Origin: Armatimonadota bacterium
GTDB lineage: Bacteria; Armatimonadota; Fimbriimonadia; Fimbriimonadales; Fimbriimonadaceae
Assembly (NCBI GenBank): GCA_016125185.1
Contig: WGMG01000002.1
Span: 372,001-436,000, forward strand
Length of the DNA stretch: 64,000 bases
Direction: 5' to 3'
Position numbers and translations under genes: made by a program
The notes under the pieces: model-generated
Seen by the model: the letters and a program-made list of their open reading frames with translations, nothing else
Told to the model about the DNA's origin: nothing
The model's database searches: none
In this document: positions 17,377 to 25,024 of the stretch, piece by piece
How positions within the stretch are numbered: position 1 is the stretch's first letter
How the letters are laid out: each line of letters opens with the position of its first letter

Positions 17377-18683
17377 GAAGTCGCCTCCTTGTTCGAAACC
17401 ACCTCGACGGTTCGGCGGTTCGACGACACCATGTTCACACTGCGCGAGCGGTATTGCGGCTCCAGCTTCTTGGCCCGATGCCGAACCATCGCCCACACAA
17501 AGAACAGGATCGCATAGAGCACGATGCCCGTGATCCAGCCTGCGGTCGGGCTATAAACTTTCGTGGCAAAAATCCACGTAGCCGTGATCATTAGGTTTGC
17601 CACCGCCAGCGGAAGGAGGAAGCGCCAGCCCAGGTTCATCAACTGGTCATAACGCAGCCGTGGGAACGTAGCCCGTACCCAAATGTAAACCGAGAGGCCG
17701 ACCGCGCCCTTGAACAACATCACGACCAGCCCCATCAGGTAGCTGTTCTCGAGCGGCGCCAGCGCATCCCATCGGATCGGAAGCTGGTACCCGCCAAGGA
17801 AGACCGTGGCGAACACCATGCTGAAGGTGAACATCGCCATGTACTCGGCCATCATGAACAAGCCCCACCGTTTCGTGCTGTACTCGGTGTGATAGCCCGC
17901 CACCAGTTCGTTTTCCGCTTCAGGAAGGTCGAACGGCGGCCGGTTGGTCTCCGCCAGCATGCAGATGAAGAACACCACTGCGGAAATAAAGCCCATCGGG
18001 GTGAGGATGTTCCAGTTGTGCAGGAAGCTGATCTCGCCAAATAGCGGCTGAGCCTGCGCATTAACTATGTCCGTCATCTTCAGCGAACCGGTGGTCATCA
18101 CCATCGCCGCCAGAGAAACACCCATCGCCAACTCATAAGAGATCAACTGGGCCGAGGCTCGCAAACCACCAAGCAGAGAATATTTGTTGTTCGAGCTGTA
18201 TCCGGCCAAAACCGTTGAATACGCACCAAGCGAGGAAATCGCGAGGATATAGAGCAGACCAATATTGACGTCGGCCACCGGAGTAAATCGCGTGTCGCCG
18301 CCATAGGGAATGGTGCAGCCAAGCGTCAATGCGACAAACAAAGCGATCAGTGGCGCAAGGATGAAGAGGAACCGGTCGGTCTTGTCCGGCATGATGTCCT
18401 CCTTCAAAAAGAGCTTCAGACCATCGGCCATGGACTGCGCTAGGCCGAAAAGCTTGAACTTTTTACCCCTCAGAAAGCCCGGAACGACCTTACTGGTGCG
18501 CGAGAAAGTGATGTTGCCCGTTCGGTTCGGACCGATGCGATCCTGCATCCAAGAAAGGAGGCGTCGCTCGTACCAAATGATGAAAGGAACCGGAGCGAAG
18601 ATTGGGATGATTGCCAGAATAGCCCGCCCGAATGCAGAAAGAACGTCTTGGATGGTGGGGTTTAGGCTGTGTAACCAGTCCAT
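17373..18683 (-). CDS. nuoH: NADH-quinone oxidoreductase subunit H
   Basis: A 436-residue subunit forming the quinone chamber floor. Family motifs are WYERRLLSWMQDRIGPNR, GLAQSMADGLKLFLKED, ETNRPPFDLPEAENELVAGYHTEY (the conserved acidic loop, only partly quoted here as ETNRPPFDLPE) and FLGGY. The start at MDWLHSLNP (18683) places the first helix normally; an upstream in-frame ATG adds 42 residues without membrane character and is rejected. The C-terminus is a hydrophilic tail about 35 residues longer than in E. coli. It is the first gene of the nuoHJKLMN run; nuoI, usual between H and J, is absent. Confidence 0.93.
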   Translation of the reverse strand: MDWLHSLNPTIQDVLSAFGRAILAIIPIFAPVPFIIWYERRLLSWMQDRIGPNRTGNITFSRTSKVVPGFLRGKKFKLFGLAQSMADGLKLFLKEDIMPDKTDRFLFILAPLIALFVALTLGCTIPYGGDTRFTPVADVNIGLLYILAISSLGAYSTVLAGYSSNNKYSLLGGLRASAQLISYELAMGVSLAAMVMTTGSLKMTDIVNAQAQPLFGEISFLHNWNILTPMGFISAVVFFICMLAETNRPPFDLPEAENELVAGYHTEYSTKRWGLFMMAEYMAMFTFSMVFATVFLGGYQLPIRWDALAPLENSYLMGLVVMLFKGAVGLSVYIWVRATFPRLRYDQLMNLGWRFLLPLAVANLMITATWIFATKVYSPTAGWITGIVLYAILFFVWAMVRHRAKKLEPQYRSRSVNMVSSNRRTVEVVSNKEATS

Positions 18684-18775
18684 TTGGCAGTCCAAAGAAT
18701 TTACCTGAGATCGTTCCGTGGATGCACTTAGGTACCGATTCCTCGCCGCAGGATTGTTACAATGTCTTCGATCCC

Positions 18776-19267
18776 ATGAAACTGACGACGCTGACTTTCT
18801 CCATGACACCGGACCATTTTCGGAAGCTTGCCGTCAAGGCAAACCTTCGGCTGTACGTCCCAATTTCAATCCTGCTCGGCTTGATCGGTGCGCTCGTCGT
18901 CGCTTTCTCTGGTGTACAAAATGGAGTCCCCATAGCTGTCATTGTCTTTGTCGCCGAGGTTGCCTATGGAACGCTCCTTTCCTTTTCTGCCAGCCAGAAG
19001 CGGGTCATCTTGAAGCTAAATAAAGGGATTTTTGAGCGGAGGCGGATCATGGAATTCGACGAAGACGGCTACACTTCGAGGTCGGATTCTGGCAGCCATT
19101 CTTACACGGTCTGGAGCGATGTGGTACAGGCCAGCCATGTTTACGAGGTCACCAACCTCTACCTGTCTCGCCTCTACGTCGTCCAAATCCCCGATTCAGC
19201 GTTTCCTTCTTCGCGTGAACGCGACCAACTGCATCAACTTCTTCGATCGAAATCCCTGCTGAAATAG
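18776..19267 (+). CDS. YcxB-like small membrane protein
   Basis: A 163-residue protein with two adjacent membrane helices (about 27-70) and a C-terminal beta-rich domain. The pattern ending in YTVWSDVVQASHVYE and LYVVQIPDSAF followed by a helical end is typical of YcxB-like C-terminal domains, which resemble PH domains. The function of the family is not known. The start was placed at MKLTTLTFS. A TACAAT at 18758-18763 sits 12 bp before the ATG and could be a -10 box giving a very short leader. Confidence 0.65.
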   Translation: MKLTTLTFSMTPDHFRKLAVKANLRLYVPISILLGLIGALVVAFSGVQNGVPIAVIVFVAEVAYGTLLSFSASQKRVILKLNKGIFERRRIMEFDEDGYTSRSDSGSHSYTVWSDVVQASHVYEVTNLYLSRLYVVQIPDSAFPSSRERDQLHQLLRSKSLLK

Positions 19268-19305
19268 TGCAACCCAAAAATCCCTAGAAATAGTATCTTT
19301 TCATT

Positions 19306-19794
19306 GTGAAAAAATCTTCTGCTGTACCAGCGACGTTCTGTGCGGCAGTCGCCGCGCTCATCCTCCAGGGTTGCTCCAGCCCCGTCTCCGTCCGGCGGTG
19401 CGTGGACCCAACTAACGGCACCATTCTTCCCGATACGGCCTGCACCAATCCGATCATCGCCACCACGTACCGTGGAGGACGATATGCCCGCGTTCCATCG
19501 TCCACTGGTAACGTCTGCATCGATACAAATTCGAACCAAGTCGTGCCCGACTCATACTGCCGCAACACCACCAGCTACTACCCAGGCTACTATCATGCCG
19601 GGCGTCTTATACGGTCACCGCGATGGGGCTACGATGGTAGCGTTTCAAGCGGGAGGGTCACCAATTTCACCTCGACTCCGAGAGCAGGGTCCGATATCCA
19701 CTCCTCCAGTGGAGGGTTTGTTTCCCATAGCTCGACAAGCACATCCCGAGGTGGATTCGGATCGACCGGTCGAGGCTTCAGCGCATTCTCTTAA
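19306..19794 (+). CDS. Small Ser/Gly/Tyr-rich lipoprotein
   Basis: A 162-residue protein starting at GTG with a lipoprotein signal (LILQGCSS, Cys 23 as lipidation site). The mature part has four cysteines in two similar halves (RRCVDPTNGTILPDTAC and NVCIDTNSNQVVPDSYC), which looks like an internal duplication forming two disulfide loops. The C-terminal 60 residues are Ser/Gly/Arg-rich and probably disordered. It lies 6 bp before the ATP-grasp gene and may be cotranscribed with it. No function assigned. Confidence 0.7.
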   Translation: MKKSSAVPATFCAAVAALILQGCSSPVSVRRCVDPTNGTILPDTACTNPIIATTYRGGRYARVPSSTGNVCIDTNSNQVVPDSYCRNTTSYYPGYYHAGRLIRSPRWGYDGSVSSGRVTNFTSTPRAGSDIHSSSGGFVSHSSTSTSRGGFGSTGRGFSAFS

Positions 19795-19800
19795 ACGCCA

Positions 19801-20940
19801 ATGAGAAGAATTCCGATTGCTCCTCGCCCAAATTGGCAGGCAAAGGTCGAGGAATGGGGCCTCGTGTTCCACACCGATGAAGATCTCGTCTACTGGAACG
19901 AAAGCGCTTATTACGAATTTACGGCTCGTGAAATCGACGAACTCGAAACCGCCACCAACAAGCTGCACGCGATGTGCCTCGAGGCCATCGACCACGTCAT
20001 CACCGAAAAGCGCTATGACCTATTCGGCTTCTCGCCAAAGGTCATTCAGGCGATCGAATGGTCGTGGGAAGCCGAGCCTCCGACCCTTTACGGCAGGTTC
20101 GACTTCGTGTACGACGGCTTCCACCCACCCAAGCTCCTGGAATACAACGCCGACACACCGACCGCGCTCCTCGAAGCCGCCGTCATCCAATGGAAGTGGC
20201 TGCAAGATTTGTTTCCGCACCGAGACCAGTTCAACTCGATCTGGGAAGGGCTCGTCGAGCAGTGGACGTGGCTGAAAACAAACCGAAAGCTCCTCGGAAG
20301 CCAAATCCACTTCGGTCATGGCGATCTCTGGGAAGACGAGTTAACGGTGGCGGTCCTCCGCGATACTGCGCAGGAAGCTGGACTCGCGACCGTCTCCCTG
20401 CTCATGGAGAACATCGGCTGGGATCACGCCCGTCAGTGGTTCGCCGACGAGAACAACATGAAGATTTGGACCATCTTTAAGCTCTACCCCTGGGAGTGGA
20501 TGGTCAAAGAACAGTTCGGCGATCTCGCCCTCGACAACCTGAAGGACACCCAATGGATCGAACCGGTATGGAAGATGGTGCTCTCCAACAAGGCGCTGAT
20601 GGCCCTCCTTTATGAACTCTTTCCTTCGTCGCCATATCTACTGCCCGCCTATCTGGACGGACCCCGAAGTATGCGGCGGTACGTCGAAAAGGCAATCCTT
20701 GGTCGGGAGGGCGCCAATGTCACGATTTACGACGGCGGCTCGGTCGTCGAGAGCCGAGGTGGCGACTATGCGGCATCGGGAAGCCTGTTTCAGGAGTATG
20801 TCGAGATTCCGAACTTTGACGGCAACCACCCGATCATCGGAAGCTGGATCGTCGGCGAAGACGCGCGTGGCATCGGCATCCGCGAGACGGACGGCCTCAT
20901 TACCGACAATATGGCGCGCTTCGTGCCGCATCTCTTTTAG
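19801..20940 (+). CDS. Glutathionylspermidine-synthase-like ATP-grasp protein
   Basis: A 379-residue protein of the glutathionylspermidine synthase (GSP_synth) preATP-grasp family. Signatures are GRFDFVYDG, LLEYNADTPTALLEAAV (substrate/ATP contacts), HFGHGDLWEDE, and the ATP-grasp end IGSWIVGEDARGIGIRE. It joins a peptide and an amine or similar pair with ATP in better-known members. No amidase domain is attached, and no polyamine genes are near, so the true substrates are open. Such stand-alone members (YgiC/YjfC-like) are widespread and often of unknown role. Confidence 0.85.
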   Translation: MRRIPIAPRPNWQAKVEEWGLVFHTDEDLVYWNESAYYEFTAREIDELETATNKLHAMCLEAIDHVITEKRYDLFGFSPKVIQAIEWSWEAEPPTLYGRFDFVYDGFHPPKLLEYNADTPTALLEAAVIQWKWLQDLFPHRDQFNSIWEGLVEQWTWLKTNRKLLGSQIHFGHGDLWEDELTVAVLRDTAQEAGLATVSLLMENIGWDHARQWFADENNMKIWTIFKLYPWEWMVKEQFGDLALDNLKDTQWIEPVWKMVLSNKALMALLYELFPSSPYLLPAYLDGPRSMRRYVEKAILGREGANVTIYDGGSVVESRGGDYAASGSLFQEYVEIPNFDGNHPIIGSWIVGEDARGIGIRETDGLITDNMARFVPHLF

Positions 20941-20944
20941 GCTT

Positions 20945-21445
20945 CTAGCCCTTCTCTCGCTTCAAAACCAACGGATGAAGGGCCGTCTCCTTTCCCTCCG
21001 CATCTACGACGTTCAGCGTCGTCTCATACTGGTCGCCAACAATCTTCGAGTGATTTCGCCAATGGCCAGTATCGCCGGATAACCCGGTGAAATCGAAAAT
21101 CAGCTCACCCGTTCCTAGGGTGATGTGGCCGAAATAGATCGTCGTCCCGTTGTGCTGGTCAAGGTAGAAAACCTGATTCGTTTCGGGATCGATGCCCATC
21201 TTGGCGTGCATCTTCAATACCGGCTTCTTGGGATCGCCGACAATGCCGTCTGACTCCACCACTCGGCCATCTTCGACGAGCCGAAAACGAATCTCCACTG
21301 GCAACTTCTCGCCGACTGTACCGCGCCACACGCCGCCAACCATCGCCTTGACTTGCGCAAAAACATTGTTCGCCTCCGCGACATTGGCTTGAGCAAACAC
21401 GGACGAAGACAAAGCGATCCATCCCAAAAGGGCAAAGTGTTTCAT
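20945..21445 (-). CDS. Exported protein of unknown function
   Basis: A 166-residue protein with a signal peptide (about 1-20, SSSVFAQA). The mature part is beta-rich with phrases such as GGVWRGTVGEKLPVEIRFR, DQHNGTTIYFGHITLG and DFTGLSGDTGHWRN, suggesting a lipocalin-like or DUF1579-type barrel; this is a guess. It converges with the ATP-grasp gene 4 bp away. Confidence 0.65.
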   Translation of the reverse strand: MKHFALLGWIALSSSVFAQANVAEANNVFAQVKAMVGGVWRGTVGEKLPVEIRFRLVEDGRVVESDGIVGDPKKPVLKMHAKMGIDPETNQVFYLDQHNGTTIYFGHITLGTGELIFDFTGLSGDTGHWRNHSKIVGDQYETTLNVVDAEGKETALHPLVLKREKG

Positions 21446-21656
21446 GCCTCATTATTGATCGGCCACGCCCCAAGTACAAGTGCCTACCTTGGCCTTGGTC
21501 AACCTGAGAAATTCAATACCGAACAATTGCTGGCTAATCTATCGAGATACCCTCAAGACCAAAAATGGTAATTTTGCGCGCTAGTAGAACTGCCAGATTT
21601 GCAACATCAGGTTCAAAAACCCTGATAACATTGACGAGGTTTTGGAGATACCTCTC

Positions 21657-22466
21657 ATGAAAACTCATTTAATTACCATTAGCATTTTTGCAGGCTTGGC
21701 ATCGCTGGGGAACGCGCAAGGTTACTTCAGTGACAACTTCGACTCGTCCAGTCAGCTGGACTACTACGGCGTGGACCGCGAGGCTCCTCTGTCGTTCACG
21801 ACCGGGAACTTCTTTGGCCACACCGCCGCGAAGCTCTCCGTGTGGGACGACTCTGGTCAGACCAACTCGTTCTACGACTTCCAGGGAGAACAGCGCTATG
21901 GCGACACCGCCCATTCGACGGGCTTTGCCCTTCCGGCGGTGGGAACGAAGCTCAGCATGGACATCTACGTCCCGTCTTCGTGGAACGGTACCGCAAGCGG
22001 CTCCGACGACAAGCGCGGTGGCGACCTCTGGGCTCGCTACGACGACGTCACCCAAACCATCGGTAACGACGCCTATCCGACGGTCGGCTTCTACAACGAA
22101 GGCGACGGCAACGGCCTCAACATCGAAACGTTCGACACCTACACGGGCAACATTTCGGTTATCCCGCTCGCTTCGGCTAACGTTCAGCTCGACGGTTGGA
22201 ACAACCTCTCGATGATCTTCGACGGCACCTCGCTGAACTCGTACGTCAACGGTGTGCTCGTCCACAGCGATAGCAATGCGGGCTGGGCCAATGTGGCTTC
22301 ACTCGAATCTGGCTTCATCCAGGGCTGGCGACCGCTGTCGTGGGTTGGCACGACCAACAGCTATGACGTCGTGGTCGACAACTTCCAGGCCGTTCCGGAA
22401 CCGGCGACCTTCGCCGCCCTCGGACTCGGCGGCCTCATGCTCCTGCGCCGACGCAAGAAGGCATAA
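21657..22466 (+). CDS. PEP-CTERM sorted exported protein (1)
   Basis: A 269-residue protein. It has an N-terminal signal peptide (ending GNAQ) and a C-terminal PEP-CTERM tripartite anchor: VPEPATFAALG, hydrophobic GLGGLMLL, then RRRKKA. Exosortase cleaves this type of tail and the protein is placed at or beyond the cell surface, often with exopolysaccharide. The body is a beta-sandwich, concanavalin-like domain with Asp/Gly/Ser-rich loops. Start chosen at MKTHLITIS because GGAG lies 8 bp upstream; a hairpin (ATCAGG/CCTGAT, 21606-21626) lies in the leader. No exosortase gene is in the window. Confidence 0.85.
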   Translation: MKTHLITISIFAGLASLGNAQGYFSDNFDSSSQLDYYGVDREAPLSFTTGNFFGHTAAKLSVWDDSGQTNSFYDFQGEQRYGDTAHSTGFALPAVGTKLSMDIYVPSSWNGTASGSDDKRGGDLWARYDDVTQTIGNDAYPTVGFYNEGDGNGLNIETFDTYTGNISVIPLASANVQLDGWNNLSMIFDGTSLNSYVNGVLVHSDSNAGWANVASLESGFIQGWRPLSWVGTTNSYDVVVDNFQAVPEPATFAALGLGGLMLLRRRKKA

Positions 22467-22469
22467 CAA

Positions 22470-22499
22470 AAAAGCCCCTTCTGATTGCGAAAAAGGGGC
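22470..22499 (-). terminator. Rho-independent terminator of the Ro60 transcript
   Basis: On the minus strand GCCCCTT and AAGGGGC pair across a short loop and are followed by six T residues. It lies 88 bp after the end of rsr. The A-run on the other side makes it partly usable for the convergent PEP-CTERM gene. Confidence 0.8.
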
Positions 22500-22587
22500 G
22501 AGCATTCAGCGATTCTCCAAATTGCGTGGAACCGTTGAACTCGCCCCTCCATCCCAACCCTTCCTCCCGAAGGAGGAAGGACAAGCG

Positions 22588-24174
22588 TCACGCGATGAAC
22601 TGACTGATCACCTGCGGAACCGACGTATCGAATCCCACGATGTTAAGCGTCCCCGCATCGCCCGGGTTCCCGATGCTCACTCTCGTCGAAGCCATAGCCA
22701 CCACGATCAGCTTCGCATCGATCCCCGTCTTTCGGCGGTAAGCCTCGATCGCTTGGGCCGGATGTTGAGATCCCTGCCACGTCTCCGAGTCCGTGTAGAT
22801 CACGAACGCGTCGACCGCGATCTTGTGCTCCATTGCATACTGGATCGGAAGCGCACAGTCGGTCCCTCCTCCACCTGTCTTGGCGAGCAAGTCCACGACT
22901 GCATCCAATCGCATTTTTTGCGAAATGTTCAATTTGTACGATTTGGTATCGAAGGCCACGTGCGTTACGTGGTCTTCAACCGCCTCGGTGATCAACGCCA
23001 TCGCTCCACACGCCTTTCGGCAGTCGAGCCCGGCGACGCCCGCAACCGAAGTTCCGCGCATCGATCCCGAAACGTCCAATCCGACGAGGATCCGCTTTCC
23101 AGATTTCTCGACGTTTCCGAACGAAGTGTAGAACGCCTTGTCCAGAGCCGTCAGGACTTCCTTCACCGCCTTCCACGTTCCGCCTCCTCGGACGCCATGC
23201 CCACCCGCATAGGTGTTCATCGCCGCCAAGATCGCCACCGGGTGGATTCGCGACTTCTTCAGTCGCTCCTCGTTCCCAAGGGCCTCGACGACCGTCCGAG
23301 TGGCCGACTTATCCTTCACGAACCATCCTTCCTCCAGCAACCCGACCTTCGTCATGTTGCCCAAGTTTCGGATCATCGCCGTGAGCGGCATATCGGCCAG
23401 CAATGCCTGCCAGATCGCCTTTTCTTTCAGCATCTCGGTCGGCAAAGCCTCTCGCGGCACACGGTGCTCGCGGACCAATCGAACCGCTTCGTCCAAGTCG
23501 TGTGTTTCGCGCAGAGTCAATGTCGCCTGCACGAGCGGCAGTTCGCCGGTGATCTCCCCGTCAACGATCCACTTGTAAAGCACGTTGTGCTTCTCAGTGC
23601 TCGCCACCGGGTGCGAGAGCCTCAAAAGGTCTCGGTTCGACCATCCGCCGCGCGCTTGGTACTTCACCACGCCGTACTCAAGCGAGTCCGCCGATTGCGC
23701 GTTGTACCACTTCGCGACCGCCTTTCGGAGTCCACGTCCCCATCCTCGCATCCCGTCGCAAGCTTCGGCAAACGCGAAGAGGTGGGTTCCGGTTCGGCAA
23801 ACCTTCGGCAAAGCGTCGAACGCGGCCGCACGAGTCTTATCGTTTCCGAACGACGCCGCCAATGCCAGAGCAAAGATCGCCGGATCGTTCTTCGGTGCGT
23901 TTCCGCCGTGGCTAACCTCGGCGATGCGCGCAACGACTCGTTCTCCGTCTTCCTTGATCGCTTCGAGGACGTTGGCCGCGTTCTCCATCATCAGCTTTCG
24001 CTCACCGACGTAAAACGTTCCGTTCTCGCATCCCAGGATCAAAAACCGATCAAGCAAGGTCCATCGATCGACGTTCCAAGAGTAGCCGCCGGCATGGTTC
24101 GCGACTTGGCTCGTAAACGGGATCGCCCTCGACTGGTGGGTCGATTTGGCGTTGAACAACTTGCTGTATTTCAT
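22588..24174 (-). CDS. rsr: Bacterial Ro60 orthologue (TROVE + VWA domain RNA-binding protein, Rsr)
   Basis: A 528-residue ring-shaped RNA-binding protein. Residues about 15-350 form the TROVE HEAT-like ring (VGERKLMMENAANVL, FALALAASFG, GWGRGLRKAVAKWY, MPLTAMIRNLGNMTK are typical). Residues about 360-528 are a von Willebrand A domain with an intact MIDAS: DVSGSM (Asp 367, Ser 369, Ser 371), Thr/Asp in GGGGTD (about 438) and TDSETW (Asp 462). Bacterial Ro60 binds Y RNAs and, with them, a nuclease such as PNPase, and acts in rRNA maturation and decay under stress. AGGAG stands 8-12 bp before the ATG. The seven Y-RNA-like elements immediately upstream run on the same strand, which strongly supports the call. 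Confidence 0.95.
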   Translation of the reverse strand: MKYSKLFNAKSTHQSRAIPFTSQVANHAGGYSWNVDRWTLLDRFLILGCENGTFYVGERKLMMENAANVLEAIKEDGERVVARIAEVSHGGNAPKNDPAIFALALAASFGNDKTRAAAFDALPKVCRTGTHLFAFAEACDGMRGWGRGLRKAVAKWYNAQSADSLEYGVVKYQARGGWSNRDLLRLSHPVASTEKHNVLYKWIVDGEITGELPLVQATLTLRETHDLDEAVRLVREHRVPREALPTEMLKEKAIWQALLADMPLTAMIRNLGNMTKVGLLEEGWFVKDKSATRTVVEALGNEERLKKSRIHPVAILAAMNTYAGGHGVRGGGTWKAVKEVLTALDKAFYTSFGNVEKSGKRILVGLDVSGSMRGTSVAGVAGLDCRKACGAMALITEAVEDHVTHVAFDTKSYKLNISQKMRLDAVVDLLAKTGGGGTDCALPIQYAMEHKIAVDAFVIYTDSETWQGSQHPAQAIEAYRRKTGIDAKLIVVAMASTRVSIGNPGDAGTLNIVGFDTSVPQVISQFIA

Positions 24175-24213
24175 TTTCTTTTTTTCTCCTAGATCATTTG
24201 TTTCTTGTTTCTT

Positions 24214-24322
24214 CTGCGGGCAAAGTCGGTGTGGTCAAGTCAAGGGATCGCTCCCAAGACCGCTGGATTTGAACCAGCCCGCTTTTTCAGCTAACCGATA
24301 AGCCACGTCCATCGGCCCGCAA
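24214..24322 (-). ncRNA. Y RNA-like element 7 (rsr-proximal): T-arm and capped stem, no D-arm
   Basis: About 109 nt, the last element before rsr (40 nt from its ATG). The closing stem is TTGCGGGC with GCCCGCAG. The conserved block GGGCCG, nine nt, GTGGCTTATCG follows. The upper stem GG..GTGG pairs with CCAC.CC. Inside is a canonical T-arm (GCTGG-TTCAAAT-CCAGC), then a stem GGTC-TT-GGGA capped by a GCGA tetraloop and closing TCCC-TT-GACT. No GTAGCTC D-arm is seen, so this is a reduced version of the permuted tRNA-like module. End points are set from the closing stem and are approximate. Confidence 0.75.
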
Positions 24323-24332
24323 ATCATATGTT

Positions 24333-24481
24333 GTTTGCCCTCGGGCAAAGGGGGAGGTTTGGTCTTCCCCGCCGTGCTCCAAACACCTCGATCCCGCAAG
24401 CGAGACCGGCCGGCCTTTCCGCCGAGGCGCTCCATGGTTTTGTGTAGTTGGATAACCCAAACCCATCGGCCCGAAGGCAAC
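24333..24481 (-). ncRNA. Y RNA-like element 6: degenerate effector module
   Basis: About 149 nt. The closing stem GTTGCCTTCGGGC pairs with GCCCGAGGGCAAAC (12-13 bp). The Y core GGGCCG, ATGGGTTTG, GGTTATCC is present and the upper stem GGGTTTGG pairs with CCAAACCT. The inner module has no TTCGAAT loop, but keeps the same order of hairpins: CGGC-GGAAAG-GCCG, then an 8-bp stem CGGTCTCG-CTTG-CGGGATCG, then GTG-TTTGGAG-CAC, a possible D-arm mimic with a GG in its loop. I read it as a diverged permuted tRNA-like fold; that part is inference. Confidence 0.65.
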
Positions 24482-24489
24482 TTGTTGAA

Positions 24490-24644
24490 CTCGGAAGAGT
24501 GTGGACAAAGAGCGCCGTAGATGTTTTAGATGCTCTAGCCACTGAGCTACAAGCAAGCCTTTCGGCAAGCAAGGGCGGATTCGAACCGCCGACCTTCCGC
24601 TTAGGATGCGATAACCTACTAGCAACGGCCCACACTCTTCCGAG
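24490..24644 (-). ncRNA. Y RNA-like element 5: full permuted tRNA-like module
   Basis: About 155 nt, closed by the longest stem of the array: 24490-24506 and 24628-24644 are complementary over 17 bp, with one G-U. Core: GGGCCG, TTGCTAGTA, GGTTATCG. Module order on the RNA is T-arm (GGCGG-TTCGAAT-CCGCC), capped acceptor-like hairpin (GCC-GAAA-GGC with flanking tandem U-U mismatches), then D-arm (TAGCTCAGTGGCTAGAGCA). Gene finders may call a tRNA here because of these arms, but their order is circularly permuted and there is no free 3' acceptor end. Confidence 0.82.
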
Positions 24645-24650
24645 GTCAAA

Positions 24651-24784
24651 GTACGGGCAAGAGAATGCCGTGGATAGATGCTCTAGCCAATTGAGCTACA
24701 CGCTAGCCAATTGGTTAGCGTGGATGGATTCGAACCACCAACCCTCCGCGTGATAGGCGATAACCCACATGCTTCGGCCCGTAC
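24651..24784 (-). ncRNA. Y RNA-like element 4: full permuted tRNA-like module
   Basis: About 134 nt. The closing stem GTACGGGC pairs perfectly with GCCCGTAC. The core GGGCCGAAGCATGTGGGTTATCG-like block (given in parts: GGGCCG, AAGCATGTG, GGTTATCG) is very close to the vertebrate Y1 pattern GGUCCGAAGG...GUUAUC. The upper stem GC(A)TGTGG pairs with CCACGGC. The module is T-arm GGTGG-TTCGAAT-CCATC, capped acceptor ACGCTA...TAGCGT with an AATT loop, and D-arm GTAGCTCAATTGGCTAGAGCA. Confidence 0.85.
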
Positions 24785-24798
24785 AAGTTGTTGTCGAA

Positions 24799-24931
24799 GT
24801 ACAGGCAAAAGGGGGGGCGCTGGATGTGTCAATTGCTCTACCTGGCTGAGCTACCCGCCAACCGAAGTTGGCGGGGCCGGATTCGAACCGGCGTCCTTTT
24901 GTTCCGATAACCCAACAGCATCGGCCCGTAC
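24799..24931 (-). ncRNA. Y RNA-like element 3: full permuted tRNA-like module with UUCG cap
   Basis: About 133 nt and the clearest member. The closing stem is GTACGGGC with GCCTGTAC. Core: GGGCCG, ATGCTGTTG, GGTTATCG. The module is T-arm GCCGG-TTCGAAT-CCGGC, then a perfect 9-bp acceptor stem CCCGCCAAC/GTTGGCGGG closed by a TTCG tetraloop where a tRNA would have its free ends, then D-arm GCTC-AGCCAGGTA-GAGC. The Y stem takes the place of the anticodon stem. This is the topology known for YrlA-type bacterial Y RNAs. Confidence 0.88.
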
Positions 24932-24947
24932 ATAAATTGTCGTCGTA

Positions 24948-25010
24948 TGCAGGCAAGTCTCGTCCGGCCTGGGAGATTTACAGTCGGTAACCCAAGCCTT
25001 CCGGCCCACA
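24948..25010 (-). ncRNA. Y RNA-like element 2: minimal form without tRNA-like module
   Basis: About 63 nt. The closing stem is TGTGGGC with GCCTGCA. Core: GGGCCG, GAAGGCTTG, GGTTACCG. The upper stem GGCTTGGG pairs with CCCAGGCC over 8 bp, and the loop contains a small TTAC-CGACT-GTAA hairpin. There is no T-arm or D-arm, so it would bind Ro60 without presenting a tRNA mimic. Confidence 0.75.
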
Positions 25011-25024
25011 AAAGGGGAGGCGAA

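Noticed and set aside
22252-24192. Long open frame on the plus strand opposite rsr
   Set aside because: The minus-strand frame encodes a complete TROVE/VWA protein; the plus reading is Arg/Ser-rich and has no domain, an effect of codon bias.
24530-24870. Three apparent tRNA genes on the minus strand (TAGCTCA and GGTTCGAATCC arms)
   Set aside because: The arms are in permuted order, the acceptor stem is closed by a tetraloop, and no anticodon loop or CCA end exists. They fit Y RNA effector modules better.
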